A stretch of 64,000 nt of DNA, taken from an uncultured Sphingomonadales bacterium (GTDB taxonomy: Bacteria > Pseudomonadota > Alphaproteobacteria > Sphingomonadales > Sphingomonadaceae). The DNA is taken from positions 186,001 through 250,000 of the forward strand of contig CAILBC010000026.1 of assembly GCA_903832325.1 (NCBI GenBank), in the 5' to 3' direction. Positions 1 to 9,250 of this stretch are shown in pieces. How positions within the stretch are numbered: the first letter of the stretch is position 1; each line of letters begins with the position of its first letter. The notes beneath the pieces are model-generated. The model saw nothing but the letters and a program-made list of their open reading frames with translations. It had not been told where the DNA came from and did not search any database. A program made the translations under genes and the position numbers.

Positions 1-51
1 AGGCTGTCGGTCTCGAAATGAGCGGTAGTGCAAGGTAGTCATGCGCGCCAG

Positions 52-1044
52 TCATTCCCCCTCCAGCCGAAACCTCTGTGCCCAATCCCGGTCCGGCGCT
101 CCATCCATCACCCCAATCTCCTCCGCGATCACGCGCGCGCGGGTTTGCCAGGGGCCGTGGGTTTTGTCGGTGGTGAGGGGGCCGGCGTGGCGGGCGATTA
201 CGGTGCGTTGGAAGGTTATGGCGGCTTCGGGGGGGTATCCGGCCTGGGCGAGCAGCCATACGGAGAGGCGGTCGGCTTCGCGTTCGGTGCGGCGGGTGGT
301 GGCGAGTGTGGCGGCGGGGGTTGCGGCGGCGGCTTCGATGGCGGATTGGTGGTCCAGCACGGCGTGGGCCATTTCGTGGGCGATCATGGCGGCGATCACG
401 GCGGTATCGCCGCGGGCATAGGCCAGGTGGCGGCGGCCGATATGGACTTCGTCGCGGGTGGTCTCGGCATAGTCGCGGCGATCATCGACTTTCACGCGGA
501 AACGGCAGACCGGCGCGGCGGGAAGGGCAAAGGTGTGGCCGTCCGCCGTTGTCAGGGTGACAGTGGCGGGGTCGGCAGGGGTGTCGAGCAGGGTTTGCAG
601 CGCGTTGACCCGGTCAAACCGCGAACTGGCGGGCGGGGGCGGCATGGTGCCCACCGGGTGGCCGTCGATGGCCGCCACGGTGCTGTTCACCGCCAGGCCG
701 GCGCGTGCGGCGGGGCCGGCATCGGCCAGTGCGCCCACGAAGATATCGCCGGTCAGGCCGTAAAACCGGCGCGCGAGCGCGGGATCGGCATATGTCGCCA
801 CATCCTGCAGCATTATGCCGGTGCCGTGGCCGGTGCGCGCGCCGGCGCGGGTGCATTGCGCGGCATTGGCGGTTTGCAGGCGCCAGGCGATGCCTTGCAC
901 CAGGGCATCATCGCGTTCCAGATCGTCCACCGGCTGGGCCATGGCAGGGCCGGCGGCCATACCTGCGATCTGCCCGGCGATCAGCAGCAGGCCGAAAAGG
1001 GCGTCAGTCAGGACGGGGCCCAGCGCGCGGGCCGGGCGGGGCAT
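52..1044 (-). CDS. M48-like zinc metalloprotease with PDZ-like region, exported
   Basis: The start at 1044 gives a signal peptide (positively charged Arg residues, then a hydrophobic stretch ending AMAQ) and a mature protein of about 300 residues. An earlier in-frame start at 1137 would overlap thiD and put a poor leader before the signal. A PDZ-like stretch ([19 protein letters not shown]) lies in the middle. The zinc motif HEMAH is followed downstream by EREAD, the pattern of family M48 peptidases, in which the second Glu is the third metal ligand. It is probably a periplasmic quality-control or cell-wall-related protease; the substrate is unknown. It sits 10 bases downstream of thiD on the same strand and is likely co-transcribed with it. 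Confidence 0.75.
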   Translation of the reverse strand: MPRPARALGPVLTDALFGLLLIAGQIAGMAAGPAMAQPVDDLERDDALVQGIAWRLQTANAAQCTRAGARTGHGTGIMLQDVATYADPALARRFYGLTGDIFVGALADAGPAARAGLAVNSTVAAIDGHPVGTMPPPPASSRFDRVNALQTLLDTPADPATVTLTTADGHTFALPAAPVCRFRVKVDDRRDYAETTRDEVHIGRRHLAYARGDTAVIAAMIAHEMAHAVLDHQSAIEAAAATPAATLATTRRTEREADRLSVWLLAQAGYPPEAAITFQRTVIARHAGPLTTDKTHGPWQTRARVIAEEIGVMDGAPDRDWAQRFRLEGE

Positions 1045-1054
1045 CACCTGCGGC

Positions 1055-1822
1055 TCATGCACTTGCAGGGGCGGCGCGCGCCACCAGCGCGGCATGGCCC
1101 ATCGGGCCGTGGCCCTGGCCAAGGCCCGGTGCGGCAATCAGCGCGGCGCGCACCAGGGCGCGGGCCCGGGTGATTGCCTGATCCAGCGGCACGCCCACGC
1201 CCAGCAGGGTGGCGATGGCGCTCGACAGGGTGCAGCCGGTGCCGTGGGTGTGGCGCGTGGCGATGCGCGGATCGGTCCATACCCGGTCGGGCAGGCCGGG
1301 GCGGATCAGCCGGTCGGTCACATCGGGCCCATCGGCATCGCCGCCTTTGGCCAGGCACGCAATGCCGCGCGCGCGCATCGCCGCATCGCCGCCCAGCGCG
1401 GCCAGTTCGGGCACATTGGGCGTGGTGAGCGTTGCCAGCCGCATCAGCCGTTCGAACGCGGCGATCGTGGCGGCATCGGCCAGCACCGCGCCGCTGGTGG
1501 CGATCATCACCGGATCGAACACCACCGGCACGCCGAGCGATTCCAGCCGGTCGGCCACCACGGCGGCGATCTCGGGCGAACCCAGCATGCCGATTTTTAC
1601 CGCATCGACGCCGATATCGCCGATGCAGGCATCGATCTGCGCGGCGACCATGGCAGGATCGACCGCCTGAACCATGGTCACGCCGCAGGTGTTTTGCGCG
1701 GTCAGCGCGGTCAGCGCGGTCATCGCGTGGCCGCCCAGCAGGGTGATCGTCTTGATATCCGCCTGAATCCCGGCGCCGCCGCCCGAATCCGATCCGGCGA
1801 TGGACAGGATTCGTGCCGTCAT
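1055..1822 (-). CDS. thiD: Hydroxymethylpyrimidine/phosphomethylpyrimidine kinase
   Basis: ThiD phosphorylates HMP and then HMP-phosphate in thiamine biosynthesis, in the cytoplasm. The start at 1822 gives the family N-terminus MTARILSIAGSDSGGGAGIQ, with the Gly-rich substrate/ATP loop. The C-terminal motif HGTGCTLSSAIAT is the ribokinase-fold anion hole and catalytic region. The length of 255 residues is normal. Its ATG overlaps the stop of the DUF1272 gene by four bases, so the two are translationally coupled. No other thi gene is in the window. The assignment is firm because both ends match the family. Confidence 0.95.
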   Translation of the reverse strand: MTARILSIAGSDSGGGAGIQADIKTITLLGGHAMTALTALTAQNTCGVTMVQAVDPAMVAAQIDACIGDIGVDAVKIGMLGSPEIAAVVADRLESLGVPVVFDPVMIATSGAVLADAATIAAFERLMRLATLTTPNVPELAALGGDAAMRARGIACLAKGGDADGPDVTDRLIRPGLPDRVWTDPRIATRHTHGTGCTLSSAIATLLGVGVPLDQAITRARALVRAALIAAPGLGQGHGPMGHAALVARAAPASA

Positions 1823-2043
1823 GTCTGGTGATGCCGTTTGGTCGAGGGCGGGAATTTGGCGTGCAGCGCCCTGGCGCGGGTGGGGCGGTCCATCAGTTCG
1901 CCGCCGCAATTGGGGCAGCGATCATCCAGCGCATCGGCGCAGGGTGCGCAGAATGTGCATTCGAACGAGCAGATGAACGCGCCGGGGTCTTCGGCCGGCA
2001 GATCGGCGCCGCAGCGTTCGCAATCGGGGCGCATGTCGAGCAT
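1819..2043 (-). CDS. DUF1272 small Cys-rich protein
   Basis: This 74-residue protein has regularly spaced CxxC and CxxxC pairs: CERCGADL, CSFECTFCAPC and CPNCGGEL. The pattern suggests a small zinc-ribbon protein and matches the DUF1272 family, whose members begin MLxLRPxC and carry ICSFECTFC. Function is unknown for the family. It lies between glmM (3-base gap) and thiD (4-base overlap) and so belongs to the same minus-strand operon. A second in-frame ATG at 2034 would remove only three residues; the longer start fits the family N-terminus better. Confidence 0.85.
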   Translation of the reverse strand: MLDMRPDCERCGADLPAEDPGAFICSFECTFCAPCADALDDRCPNCGGELMDRPTRARALHAKFPPSTKRHHQT

Positions 2044-2046
2044 GGG

Positions 2047-3384
2047 TCAGGCCGCCTTGCGAACGGCGGCGCAGATGCGTTCGACCACATCGGCCACTTG
2101 CGCGGCATCATCGCCCTCGGCCATCACGCGGATCACCGGCTCTGTGCCCGATGGGCGGATCACCAGCCGGCCTTTGCCTGCCAGTTCTTCTTCTGCGGCG
2201 GCAATCACCGCCTTGACCGCATCATTGTCCAGTGGCTTGCCCCCGGCAAAGCGTACATTGCGCAGCAATTGCGGCACGGGATCGAACAAGTGCAGCGTTT
2301 CGCTGGCCGGCTTGCCGCTGGCGACCAGCGCCGCCAGCACTTGCAGCGCGGCAATCGTGCCATCGCCGGTGGTGCTGTGATCAGTCAGGATCATGTGGCC
2401 CGATTGTTCGCCGCCCACATTGTAGCCGCCTTCGCGCATGCGTTCGAGCACATAGCGATCGCCCACTGCGGTGCGCACCAGATCGATGCCGCGCGTGTTC
2501 AGGAACCGTTCCAGCCCCAGGTTCGACATCACCGTGGCGACCACGCCGCCGCCGCGCAATTGCCCCTGTTCGGCCATGCGGCTGCCGATCAGCGCCATGA
2601 TCTGGTCACCATCGACAGTCTGGCTTTTTTCATCGACCACGATCAGCCGGTCCGCATCGCCATCGAGCGCAATGCCGATATCGGCGCGCACTTCGCGCAC
2701 TTTGGCCTTGATCGCATCGAGATGGGTCGATCCCACGCCCAGATTGATGTTCTTGCCATTGGGTTCGACGCCGATTGCGATCACTTCGGCGCCCAGTTCC
2801 CACAGGGCAGAGGGCGCCACGGTATAGGCCGCGCCATTGGCGCAATCGAGCACGATGCGCAGGCCATCGAGCCGCACATTGTGCGGCAGGCTGGCCTTTA
2901 CCGCGTGGATATAGCGGCCGCGCGCATCCTCGATGCGGCGGGCGCGGCCCACCGCTTCGGCGGCAGCGAGCGGCAGGTCTTCTTCGAGCATGGCCTCGAT
3001 CGCCAGTTCGTCTTCGTCCGACAGTTTGAACCCGTCGGGGCCGAACAGTTTTATCCCGTTGTCTTCAAACGGATTGTGGCTGGCCGAAATCATCACGCCG
3101 ACATCGGCGCGCATTTCGCGCGCCAGCAGCGCCACCGCCGGGGTGGGCATCGGGCCCAGCAGCACCACGTCCATGCCCACGCTGGTAAAGCCGGCGGTCA
3201 TCGCGTTTTCCAGCATATAGCCCGAAAGGCGCGTATCCTTGCCGATCACCACGCGGTGGCGGTGATCGCCACGCTGAAAATAGGTGCCCGCGGCCTGTCC
3301 CACTTTCATTGCGGTGGCGGCGGTCATCACGCCGGCATTGGTGCGGCCGCGAATGCCATCGGTGCCAAAGAATTTGCGCCCCAT
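2047..3384 (-). CDS. glmM: Phosphoglucosamine mutase
   Basis: GlmM interconverts glucosamine-6-phosphate and glucosamine-1-phosphate on the route to UDP-GlcNAc. The start at 3384 gives [13 protein letters not shown], the canonical N-terminus, behind an AAAGGG ribosome binding site about 8 bases upstream; an ATG 10 codons earlier is less likely. The catalytic phosphoserine loop ISASHNP lies near residue 101, the metal loop DGDADR in the middle, and the phosphate-binding RPSGTEP near the end. The 445-residue length is typical. It is the first gene of the glmM–DUF1272–thiD–protease series and is divergent from the symporter gene. Confidence 0.97.
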   Translation of the reverse strand: MGRKFFGTDGIRGRTNAGVMTAATAMKVGQAAGTYFQRGDHRHRVVIGKDTRLSGYMLENAMTAGFTSVGMDVVLLGPMPTPAVALLAREMRADVGVMISASHNPFEDNGIKLFGPDGFKLSDEDELAIEAMLEEDLPLAAAEAVGRARRIEDARGRYIHAVKASLPHNVRLDGLRIVLDCANGAAYTVAPSALWELGAEVIAIGVEPNGKNINLGVGSTHLDAIKAKVREVRADIGIALDGDADRLIVVDEKSQTVDGDQIMALIGSRMAEQGQLRGGGVVATVMSNLGLERFLNTRGIDLVRTAVGDRYVLERMREGGYNVGGEQSGHMILTDHSTTGDGTIAALQVLAALVASGKPASETLHLFDPVPQLLRNVRFAGGKPLDNDAVKAVIAAAEEELAGKGRLVIRPSGTEPVIRVMAEGDDAAQVADVVERICAAVRKAA

Positions 3385-3469
3385 TATCGAACCCTTTTGC
3401 AATTTGTCGGCCATTCCCGGTGCAGCCCCCGGTTGCCATGGCGTGTTACACGATTAAGCTAACCGCCGC

Positions 3470-4831
3470 ATGAACCAGACTGACGATCAAGGCAACGCGC
3501 CACATGATGCCCGCCCCGTTGCAGGCCCCGTTTCTGGCCCCGACGCGGTCGCCGCTGATCCGGGTGGGGGGCTGATCCTGCCGCCGATTGCGCAAGTGCC
3601 CGCAGGGTGGACCTTTGCCGCGCTGGCGATCGGGCTTGGCGGGGGGCTGGCGCTGGCCTTTGCCGCACCCGGCGCGATGCCGCAGGTGCTGGCCGTGGCC
3701 GGGCCGATCGGCGATCTGTGGCTGCGCGCGCTGCAGGCGACGATTGTGCCGCTGGTCGCCGCGCTGATCTTTACCGGGGTGTTCCAGACCGTGCGCACCG
3801 CCAGCGCGGGCGGCATGGCCCGCGCCAGCCTTGGCTGGTTTCTGGGCGTGCTGTGCTTTGGCGCGCTCGTCGCGCTGAACGTGCCGACGCTGTTGCTGAT
3901 GCTGGTGCCGGTGCCGCAAAGCGCCGCGGCGGCACTGCGCGCCAGCCTGGGCGGGTCTGTGCCGGCCAGCCTGCCGGGGATTGCCGACTATCTGAAATCG
4001 ATCATTCCCGCCAATGTGATCGATGCCGCGGCCAATGATCACATGCTGCCGCTGATCCTGTTCATGAGCGTTTTTGCGCTCGCCACCACGCGGCTGGCGC
4101 CGGTGCAGCGCGATGCGCTGGCCACGGTGTTTGCCGCGCTGGCAGGGGCCATGCTGGTGGTGATCGGCTGGGTGCTGGCGCTGGCGCCGCTGGGCGTGCT
4201 GGCACTCAGCCTGTCGGTCGCGGCGCGCAGCGGGCCGGCGGCCGTGGGGGCGCTGGCGCATTATATCGTGGTGGTTACCGCATCGGGCACGGTGGTGTGG
4301 CTGGCGGCCTATCCCTTTGCGGCGCTGGTGGCGCGCCAGCCGCTGGGGCGGTTTGCGCGCGAATTGCTGCCGGTGCAGGTCTTTGCGCTGTCCACGCAAT
4401 CTTCGCTTGCGTCGCTGCCGGCAATGCTGGGCGCGTGCGACCGTCTGGGGTTGCGCGCCTCAACCGCGGAATTCGTGCTGCCGCTGGCGGTGGCGCTGTT
4501 TCGCGCGACCAGCCCGGCGATGAACCTGGGCGTGGTGGTCTATGTGGCGCACTGGTATGGCGTGCCGTTGACCATGGGGGCGTGCATTTCGGGCTTTGTC
4601 ATGGCGATCCTGGTGTCGCTCAGTTCGGTCAGCCTGCCCGGCACGATCAGCTATATCGCCTCGGTCGGGCCAATCGCGCTGGCAATGGGCGTACCGGTGG
4701 CGCCGCTGGCATTGCTGGTGGCGGTGGAAGTGGTGCCCGATCTGATGCGCACGCTGGGCAATGTGACGTTTGACGTGGCGGTGGTGGCCGCGGTCGATCG
4801 CGGTTCGGCCCGCAAGCGCGAACCGCGATGA
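3470..4831 (+). CDS. Dicarboxylate/amino acid:cation symporter (DAACS family)
   Basis: This 453-residue polytopic membrane protein begins with a polar, Pro/Asp-rich leader of about 40 residues, then alternates hydrophobic segments. Family marks include the serine-rich re-entrant loop FALSTQSSLASLPAML and the following ALFRATSPAMNLGVV, equivalent to the substrate/cation-binding NMDGT region of GltPh/DctA, though NMDG itself reads MNLG here. It probably takes up a dicarboxylate or acidic amino acid with Na+ or H+; the altered loop makes the exact substrate uncertain. It stands alone, with glmM diverging upstream and sodB converging downstream. Confidence 0.85.
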   Translation: MNQTDDQGNAPHDARPVAGPVSGPDAVAADPGGGLILPPIAQVPAGWTFAALAIGLGGGLALAFAAPGAMPQVLAVAGPIGDLWLRALQATIVPLVAALIFTGVFQTVRTASAGGMARASLGWFLGVLCFGALVALNVPTLLLMLVPVPQSAAAALRASLGGSVPASLPGIADYLKSIIPANVIDAAANDHMLPLILFMSVFALATTRLAPVQRDALATVFAALAGAMLVVIGWVLALAPLGVLALSLSVAARSGPAAVGALAHYIVVVTASGTVVWLAAYPFAALVARQPLGRFARELLPVQVFALSTQSSLASLPAMLGACDRLGLRASTAEFVLPLAVALFRATSPAMNLGVVVYVAHWYGVPLTMGACISGFVMAILVSLSSVSLPGTISYIASVGPIALAMGVPVAPLALLVAVEVVPDLMRTLGNVTFDVAVVAAVDRGSARKREPR

Positions 4832-4868
4832 CACCAGATGGCCTGCCCGCCGGACTTAAGGCGTGCGA

Positions 4869-5486
4869 TCAGGCCGAGGGATAATCCCACAGCGTGCCGC
4901 GCGCCAGGTTTTCGGCGGCAAAGTCCCAGTTCAGGTGATCGGTGACAATGGCCTTGAGATAATCGGGCCGCACGTTGCGATGATCGAGGTAATAGGCGTG
5001 TTCCCACAAGTCGATGACCAGCAGCGGGTTGCCGGTCAGATCGGCATAGCTGGCCGCATCGTGGGTCTGTTCGACCACCAGCGTGCCGTCGCGCGCCACC
5101 AGCCAGACCCAGCCGCTGGCAAAATGCGCCGCGCCCTGCGTGGCCAGTTCGACCTTGAGCGCGAGTATCGATCCAAACGAGGCCTCGATCGCGGCGGCCA
5201 GGTCCCCCTGCGGCGGCGCGCCGGCGGGGCTGAGGCTGTGCCAGTAGAACCCGTGGTTCCACGTCTGCGCGCTGTTGTTCAGCAGCGCCGTATCGGACCG
5301 CGCCCGGGCCGCAGCGATGATCGTTTCCAGCGGCTGGTCGGCCAGATCGGTATCGGCAATCGCGGAATTGGTGCGATCGACATACGTGCGGTGGTGCTTG
5401 CCGTGATGGGTCTGCAGCGTGGCGGCAGACAGGATCGGCGTCAGCGCGTTTTCGGCATAGGGCAGGGGGGAAAGGATGATGGCCAT
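4869..5486 (-). CDS. sodB: Superoxide dismutase, Fe type
   Basis: This cytoplasmic enzyme dismutates superoxide. The start at 5486 gives MAIILSPLPYAENAL, and the protein has 205 residues. Metal ligands are visible: His27 in THHGKHH, the His in WNHGFYWHSL, and Asp and His in DLWEHAYYLD. The Gln in NNSAQTWNH is the position that usually marks an iron rather than a manganese enzyme; that metal call is family knowledge, not proof. It converges with the symporter gene 37 bases away and diverges from the PuuD-like gene across a 351-base gap. Confidence 0.96.
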   Translation of the reverse strand: MAIILSPLPYAENALTPILSAATLQTHHGKHHRTYVDRTNSAIADTDLADQPLETIIAAARARSDTALLNNSAQTWNHGFYWHSLSPAGAPPQGDLAAAIEASFGSILALKVELATQGAAHFASGWVWLVARDGTLVVEQTHDAASYADLTGNPLLVIDLWEHAYYLDHRNVRPDYLKAIVTDHLNWDFAAENLARGTLWDYPSA

Positions 5487-5837
5487 GACTGCTCCGTGGG
5501 GAAGGATTTTTTTGGGGGGGTGATCGGGGCTGAGCGGACTGCCCCGTGCCGCTGGCGCGCCAGGTGTCACCGCGCGCAAAGGCCCCACAGAAATGGTGAT
5601 TGGCAGGAGAATTTTCAAGTATGACAATAAGATAACAGTACGGCGCGGGCGCGCGGCAGAACCTCGCGGGGCGCGCCGGGCGGCGGCTTTGGCGGTGTTT
5701 CGGGGGGTAAGCCGCGAATTTCCGGTTGCGCCACGCCGCCAAACGACGCAAAAATGCGATGAAGCGGTTTTTGGGCCTGTCCCGATCAACTGGTCGCATG
5801 GAAAATGGCGCACAAATCGCGCGTCCAAGGGGGAAAT
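5487..5837. promoter_or_regulatory. Divergent promoter region, sodB / PuuD-like gene
   Basis: This 351-base gap lies between two divergent genes and must hold both promoters. The sodB leader contains a T7–G7 run at about 5507–5520. A short A/T-richer patch (TATGACAATAAGATAACAG, about 5620–5638) stands out in otherwise G+C-rich sequence and could contain a –10 element. I see no clear operator, and no credible gene. Confidence 0.4.
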
Positions 5838-6428
5838 ATGGCGAAGTTCTTTGGTAACCTCAATCTTGTGGTGACAGTTGGCGTGGTGCTGGCGCTGGCG
5901 ATCATGCTGGGGCTGGATGCCGAATCGTTTGGCGGCGCCGCAGCCTGCGTGAAGATGACGTTTGTCTGGCTGCACGTGTTTTTCGGCATTCTGTGGATCG
6001 GCCTGCTTTATTACCTGAACTTTGTGCAGGTGCCAACGATGCCCAAGATCCCGGCCGAACAGAAAGGCGCGATCACCGGGCACATTGCGCCCAACGTGTT
6101 CTGGTATTTCCGCTATTCCGCGCTGCTGACCGTGATCACGGGGCTGATCGTGGCATGGAACGGCGGCTTTCTGGTGCGCGCGCTGCTGTTCCAGGATGGC
6201 GGCAAAGTCCGCCTGATTGGCCTGGGCATGTGGATGGCACTGATCATGGCGTTCAACGTGTGGTTCATCATCTGGCCGGCGCAGAAGAAGATCCTGGGGA
6301 TCATCGAAGCGACCGCCGAGGAAAAGGCCGCGGCCGCCCCGCGCGCGCTGTTTGCCAGCCGCACCAACCTGCTGCTGTCGATCGGCATGATCTATTGCAT
6401 GTCGGCCGCGAACGCGCTGGTCGCCTGA
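5838..6428 (+). CDS. PuuD-like (urate hydroxylase membrane domain) protein
   Basis: The 196-residue protein begins at ATG 5838 behind GGGGGAAAT; an ATG 11 codons upstream lacks this spacing. It shows about five or six hydrophobic segments. Conserved-looking histidines sit in TFVWLHVFFGILWIG and in GHIAPNVFWYFRYSALLT, consistent with a heme- or quinone-binding membrane domain. The pattern matches the membrane half of PuuD-type proteins, but the C-terminal cytochrome c domain of full-length urate hydroxylase is absent. A urate role is therefore doubtful, and no purine-degradation genes are nearby. Confidence 0.65.
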   Translation: MAKFFGNLNLVVTVGVVLALAIMLGLDAESFGGAAACVKMTFVWLHVFFGILWIGLLYYLNFVQVPTMPKIPAEQKGAITGHIAPNVFWYFRYSALLTVITGLIVAWNGGFLVRALLFQDGGKVRLIGLGMWMALIMAFNVWFIIWPAQKKILGIIEATAEEKAAAAPRALFASRTNLLLSIGMIYCMSAANALVA

Positions 6429-6504
6429 TCGCATCCCGCATTTGCGTTACACAGGCGCGGTGCCCCCACCCGGGGCGCCGCGCTTTTGCGTTTGGACCCC
6501 TTTT

Positions 6505-6549
6505 CAAATCCTTTCCTGCCAAATCCTGATCTCCCAAATCCTACTCACC
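6505..6549. repeat. Three phased 15-bp direct repeats before rmlC
   Basis: The octamer CAAATCCT begins at 6505, 6520 and 6535, so three units repeat with an exact 15-bp period while the other seven bases vary. The array lies in the only gap (6429–6625) before rmlC, where the promoter of the rhamnose operon should be. Phased direct repeats at this place suggest a regulator array, but no family can be named from the sequence. Confidence 0.7.
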
Positions 6550-6625
6550 GGGTCAGGGGGGCTGCGGACTTGTGCCGCATGGCAGAATGTAGCAAGCCAT
6601 CAGGTGCCCGGCGACCTGGAGACAC

Positions 6626-7192
6626 GTGGTGGAATTTCGCAAGCTGCGCCTCGACGGACTGCTGGAAATCCGGCCCGTCATGCATGCGGATGACCGGGGC
6701 TATTTCGCCGAGCTGTTCCGCCAGGACCGGATTGCGGCATGGGCGGGTCCTGTGCAATTCGTGCAGGAAAACCAATCGTTGAACCGCCATGCCGGCACGG
6801 TGCGCGGGCTGCATTTTCAGGACGAACCGTGCGCGCAGGGCAAACTGGTGCGCTGTGCCCGCGGCGCGGTGTTTGATGTTGCGGTCGATCTGCGGGCCGG
6901 ATCACCCACATACGGGCAGTGGGACGCCATCGAGCTGAACGCGCAGGCGGGCAACCAGGTGTGGATTCCGGCCGGGTTTGCGCACGGGTTCTGCACGCTC
7001 GTTCCCGATACGGTGCTCTGTTACAAGGTGACCGCCTATTACGACGCGGCGCATGACCGCGGCGTGGCGTGGAACGATCCGGCGATCGGCATTGCCTGGC
7101 CTTCGCTTGCCAATCCGGACCTGCTGTCGCCCAAGGACGGTGCGCAGCCGCGCTTGGCCGATCTGCCCGCCTTGTTCGATGCGGAGGTCTGA
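6626..7192 (+). CDS. rmlC: dTDP-4-dehydrorhamnose 3,5-epimerase
   Basis: RmlC converts dTDP-4-keto-6-deoxyglucose to the L-lyxo form in dTDP-L-rhamnose synthesis. The 188-residue cupin shows [13 protein letters not shown], the catalytic-His region [13 protein letters not shown] and the substrate motif [13 protein letters not shown]. The start is GTG at 6626, with a second GTG directly after it at 6629; CTGGAGA upstream serves as ribosome binding site. It is the first gene of the rmlC–rmlB–rmlD–rmlA operon, with a 7-base gap to rmlB. Confidence 0.95.
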   Translation: MVEFRKLRLDGLLEIRPVMHADDRGYFAELFRQDRIAAWAGPVQFVQENQSLNRHAGTVRGLHFQDEPCAQGKLVRCARGAVFDVAVDLRAGSPTYGQWDAIELNAQAGNQVWIPAGFAHGFCTLVPDTVLCYKVTAYYDAAHDRGVAWNDPAIGIAWPSLANPDLLSPKDGAQPRLADLPALFDAEV

Positions 7193-7199
7193 CCCGGGG

Positions 7200-8285
7200 A
7201 TGCGTATCCTGGTTACCGGCGGTGCCGGATTCATCGGTTCGGCGCTGGTGCGCCATCTCGTGCTGGCCAAAGGGTACGAGGTGCTCAATCTCGATTGCCT
7301 GACATATGCCGGCAATCCGGCTTCGCTGGCGCCGGTGGCCGATCGACCCGGATACCGCTTTGCGCAGATCGATATTCGTGATCGCGCCGCAGTCGATGCG
7401 GCGATTGCCGATTTCCGACCCTGCCGGATCCTGCACCTTGCCGCCGAAAGCCATGTCGACCGGTCGATCACCGGGGCGGGGGATTTCATCGCAACCAATA
7501 TCGTCGGCACCTTTGTCATGCTGGAGGCGGCGCGGGCGTACTGGTCGGGGCTGACCGGGGGGGACCGGGCCGATTTCCGGTTTCTCCATGTGTCCACTGA
7601 CGAAGTCTATGGATCGCTTGGCGCCGAAGGGCTGTTTGCCGAAACCACCGCTTATGACCCGTCTTCGCCCTATTCGGCGTCGAAGGCGGCGTCGGACCAT
7701 CTCGCGCGGGCCTGGCACCGCACGTATGGCCTGCCGGTGGTGGTTTCGAACTGTTCGAACAATTATGGCCCCTGCCAGTTTCCCGAAAAGCTGATCCCGC
7801 TGACCATCCTGAACGCGCTGCATGGCCAGCCGCTGCCGGTCTATGGCCAGGGCGAAAACATCCGCGACTGGCTCTATGTCGAAGATCATGCACGGGCGCT
7901 GGATCTGATTGCCGAACGCGGTGAGCCGGGGCGGACCTATAACGTGGGTGGGCGCAACGAACGCCGCAATATCGATGTGGTGCGGCGGATCTGCGATGTG
8001 CTGGACCGGTTGCGCCCGGCCGCGCGGCCACACCATGACTTGATTACCTTTGTGGCCGATCGCCCCGGGCACGATGCGCGCTATGCCATCGATGCCGCGC
8101 GGATCGAGACCGAACTGGGCTGGGCCGCGATCGAGAATTTTGACACGGGCATCGAAAAGACGGTGCAGTGGTATCTCGACAATGCGGCGTGGTGGGGCCC
8201 GTTGCGCGACCGGTATGACGGGGCGCGGCTGGGCATGATCGATGGCGCACCGCATCGGCCATCCGCACCGGCAGCGGCGGATTGA
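7200..8285 (+). CDS. rmlB: dTDP-glucose 4,6-dehydratase
   Basis: RmlB makes dTDP-4-keto-6-deoxyglucose from dTDP-glucose. The start ATG at 7200 gives [17 protein letters not shown], the NAD-binding GxxGxxG motif of extended short-chain dehydrogenases. STDEVYG and the catalytic YSASK ([11 protein letters not shown]) are present, as is the RDWLYVEDH region. The length is 361 residues. The stop overlaps the putative TTG start of rmlD, which suggests coupled translation. Confidence 0.96.
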   Translation: MRILVTGGAGFIGSALVRHLVLAKGYEVLNLDCLTYAGNPASLAPVADRPGYRFAQIDIRDRAAVDAAIADFRPCRILHLAAESHVDRSITGAGDFIATNIVGTFVMLEAARAYWSGLTGGDRADFRFLHVSTDEVYGSLGAEGLFAETTAYDPSSPYSASKAASDHLARAWHRTYGLPVVVSNCSNNYGPCQFPEKLIPLTILNALHGQPLPVYGQGENIRDWLYVEDHARALDLIAERGEPGRTYNVGGRNERRNIDVVRRICDVLDRLRPAARPHHDLITFVADRPGHDARYAIDAARIETELGWAAIENFDTGIEKTVQWYLDNAAWWGPLRDRYDGARLGMIDGAPHRPSAPAAAD

Positions 8286-9184
8286 GCGCGGGCGCGGTGC
8301 GCATCATCGTGACAGGCGGGCCCGGGCAACTGGTGCTGTCGATGCAGGAACGCGGGCGCTTGCGCGGGCACGATGTGGTTGCATTGGGACCGCCGGCGCT
8401 CGATCTGGCCGCGCCGGACGAGGCGGCGATTCTGGCGCAGTTCGCGGCGGCAGGGTGCGATGCGGTGGTCAATGCCGCAGCCTATACGCTGGTCGATCGT
8501 GCCGAAAGCCAACCCGCGCTGGCCCATGCGATCAACGCCGCCGGCGCCGGCGCGGTGGCGCGCGCGGCGGCCGCGCTGGGCATACCGGTCTTGCAGGTTT
8601 CCACCGACTATGTCTTTTCCGGCGATCTCGACCGGCCCTATGACGAAGGCGATGCGCCCGGACCGACCGGAGTCTATGGTGCGTCCAAACTGGCCGGAGA
8701 GGCGGCGGTGGCGGCGGCCGGGGGCAATCACGCAATCCTGCGCACGGCCTGGCTTTACAGCCCGTTCTGCGCCAATTTCGTAAAAACCATGCTGAACCTG
8801 GCACAGACCCGCGACGAGGTCGGCGTGGTTGCCGATCAGCGCGGCAGCCCGACCAGTGCGCTCGATCTGGCGGATGCGTGCCTGGCAGTGGCCGAAAACC
8901 TGTGCACCAGCCCCGCGCCCGCATTGCGCGGGCTGTTTCACGCCGCCGGCGCGGGTGAGGCGAACTGGGCCGATTTTGCCGAGGCGATTTTTGCCGCGGC
9001 AGGGACCCGGGGCGGGGCGGTGGCGCGCGTGCGGCGCATTGCCACGGCCGATTACCCCACGCTCGCGCGGCGGCCGGCCAATTCGCGGCTCGATTGCGCA
9101 AAGCTGGCGGCGGTGCACGGGATAAGACTGCCACCCTGGGGGGAGTCCTTGCCCGGCGTGGTTGCCCGGCTGGTTTCGGGCTGA
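8282..9184 (+). CDS. rmlD: dTDP-4-dehydrorhamnose reductase
   Basis: RmlD reduces the 4-keto group in the last step to dTDP-L-rhamnose. The catalytic [13 protein letters not shown] and the C-terminal RRPANSRLD all match the family. The start is either TTG at 8282, overlapping the rmlB stop as TTGA, or GTG at 8297, which gives the more typical MRIIVTGG; the TTG form has 300 residues. The cofactor loop reads GGPGQLV, so the third glycine of the usual GxxGQLG is replaced by valine. The gene context still makes the assignment secure. Confidence 0.93.
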   Translation: MSAGAVRIIVTGGPGQLVLSMQERGRLRGHDVVALGPPALDLAAPDEAAILAQFAAAGCDAVVNAAAYTLVDRAESQPALAHAINAAGAGAVARAAAALGIPVLQVSTDYVFSGDLDRPYDEGDAPGPTGVYGASKLAGEAAVAAAGGNHAILRTAWLYSPFCANFVKTMLNLAQTRDEVGVVADQRGSPTSALDLADACLAVAENLCTSPAPALRGLFHAAGAGEANWADFAEAIFAAAGTRGGAVARVRRIATADYPTLARRPANSRLDCAKLAAVHGIRLPPWGESLPGVVARLVSG

Positions 9185-9250
9185 CCGGAAGGGGTGCATC
9201 CCATCACATCGCGATCATCGCAAACAGACAGGGCAGGGAACACAGGCAGC

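Noticed and set aside
1813..3462. A 549-codon plus-strand open frame opposite DUF1272 and glmM
   Set aside because: glmM has every catalytic motif on the minus strand; the antisense frame shows only His/Ala/Gly-rich sequence and no ribosome binding site.
6505..6549. A CRISPR-like or slipped-strand phase-variation tract before rmlC
   Set aside because: Only the first eight bases of each unit are conserved, so slippage is unlikely, and there are no spacers or cas genes.
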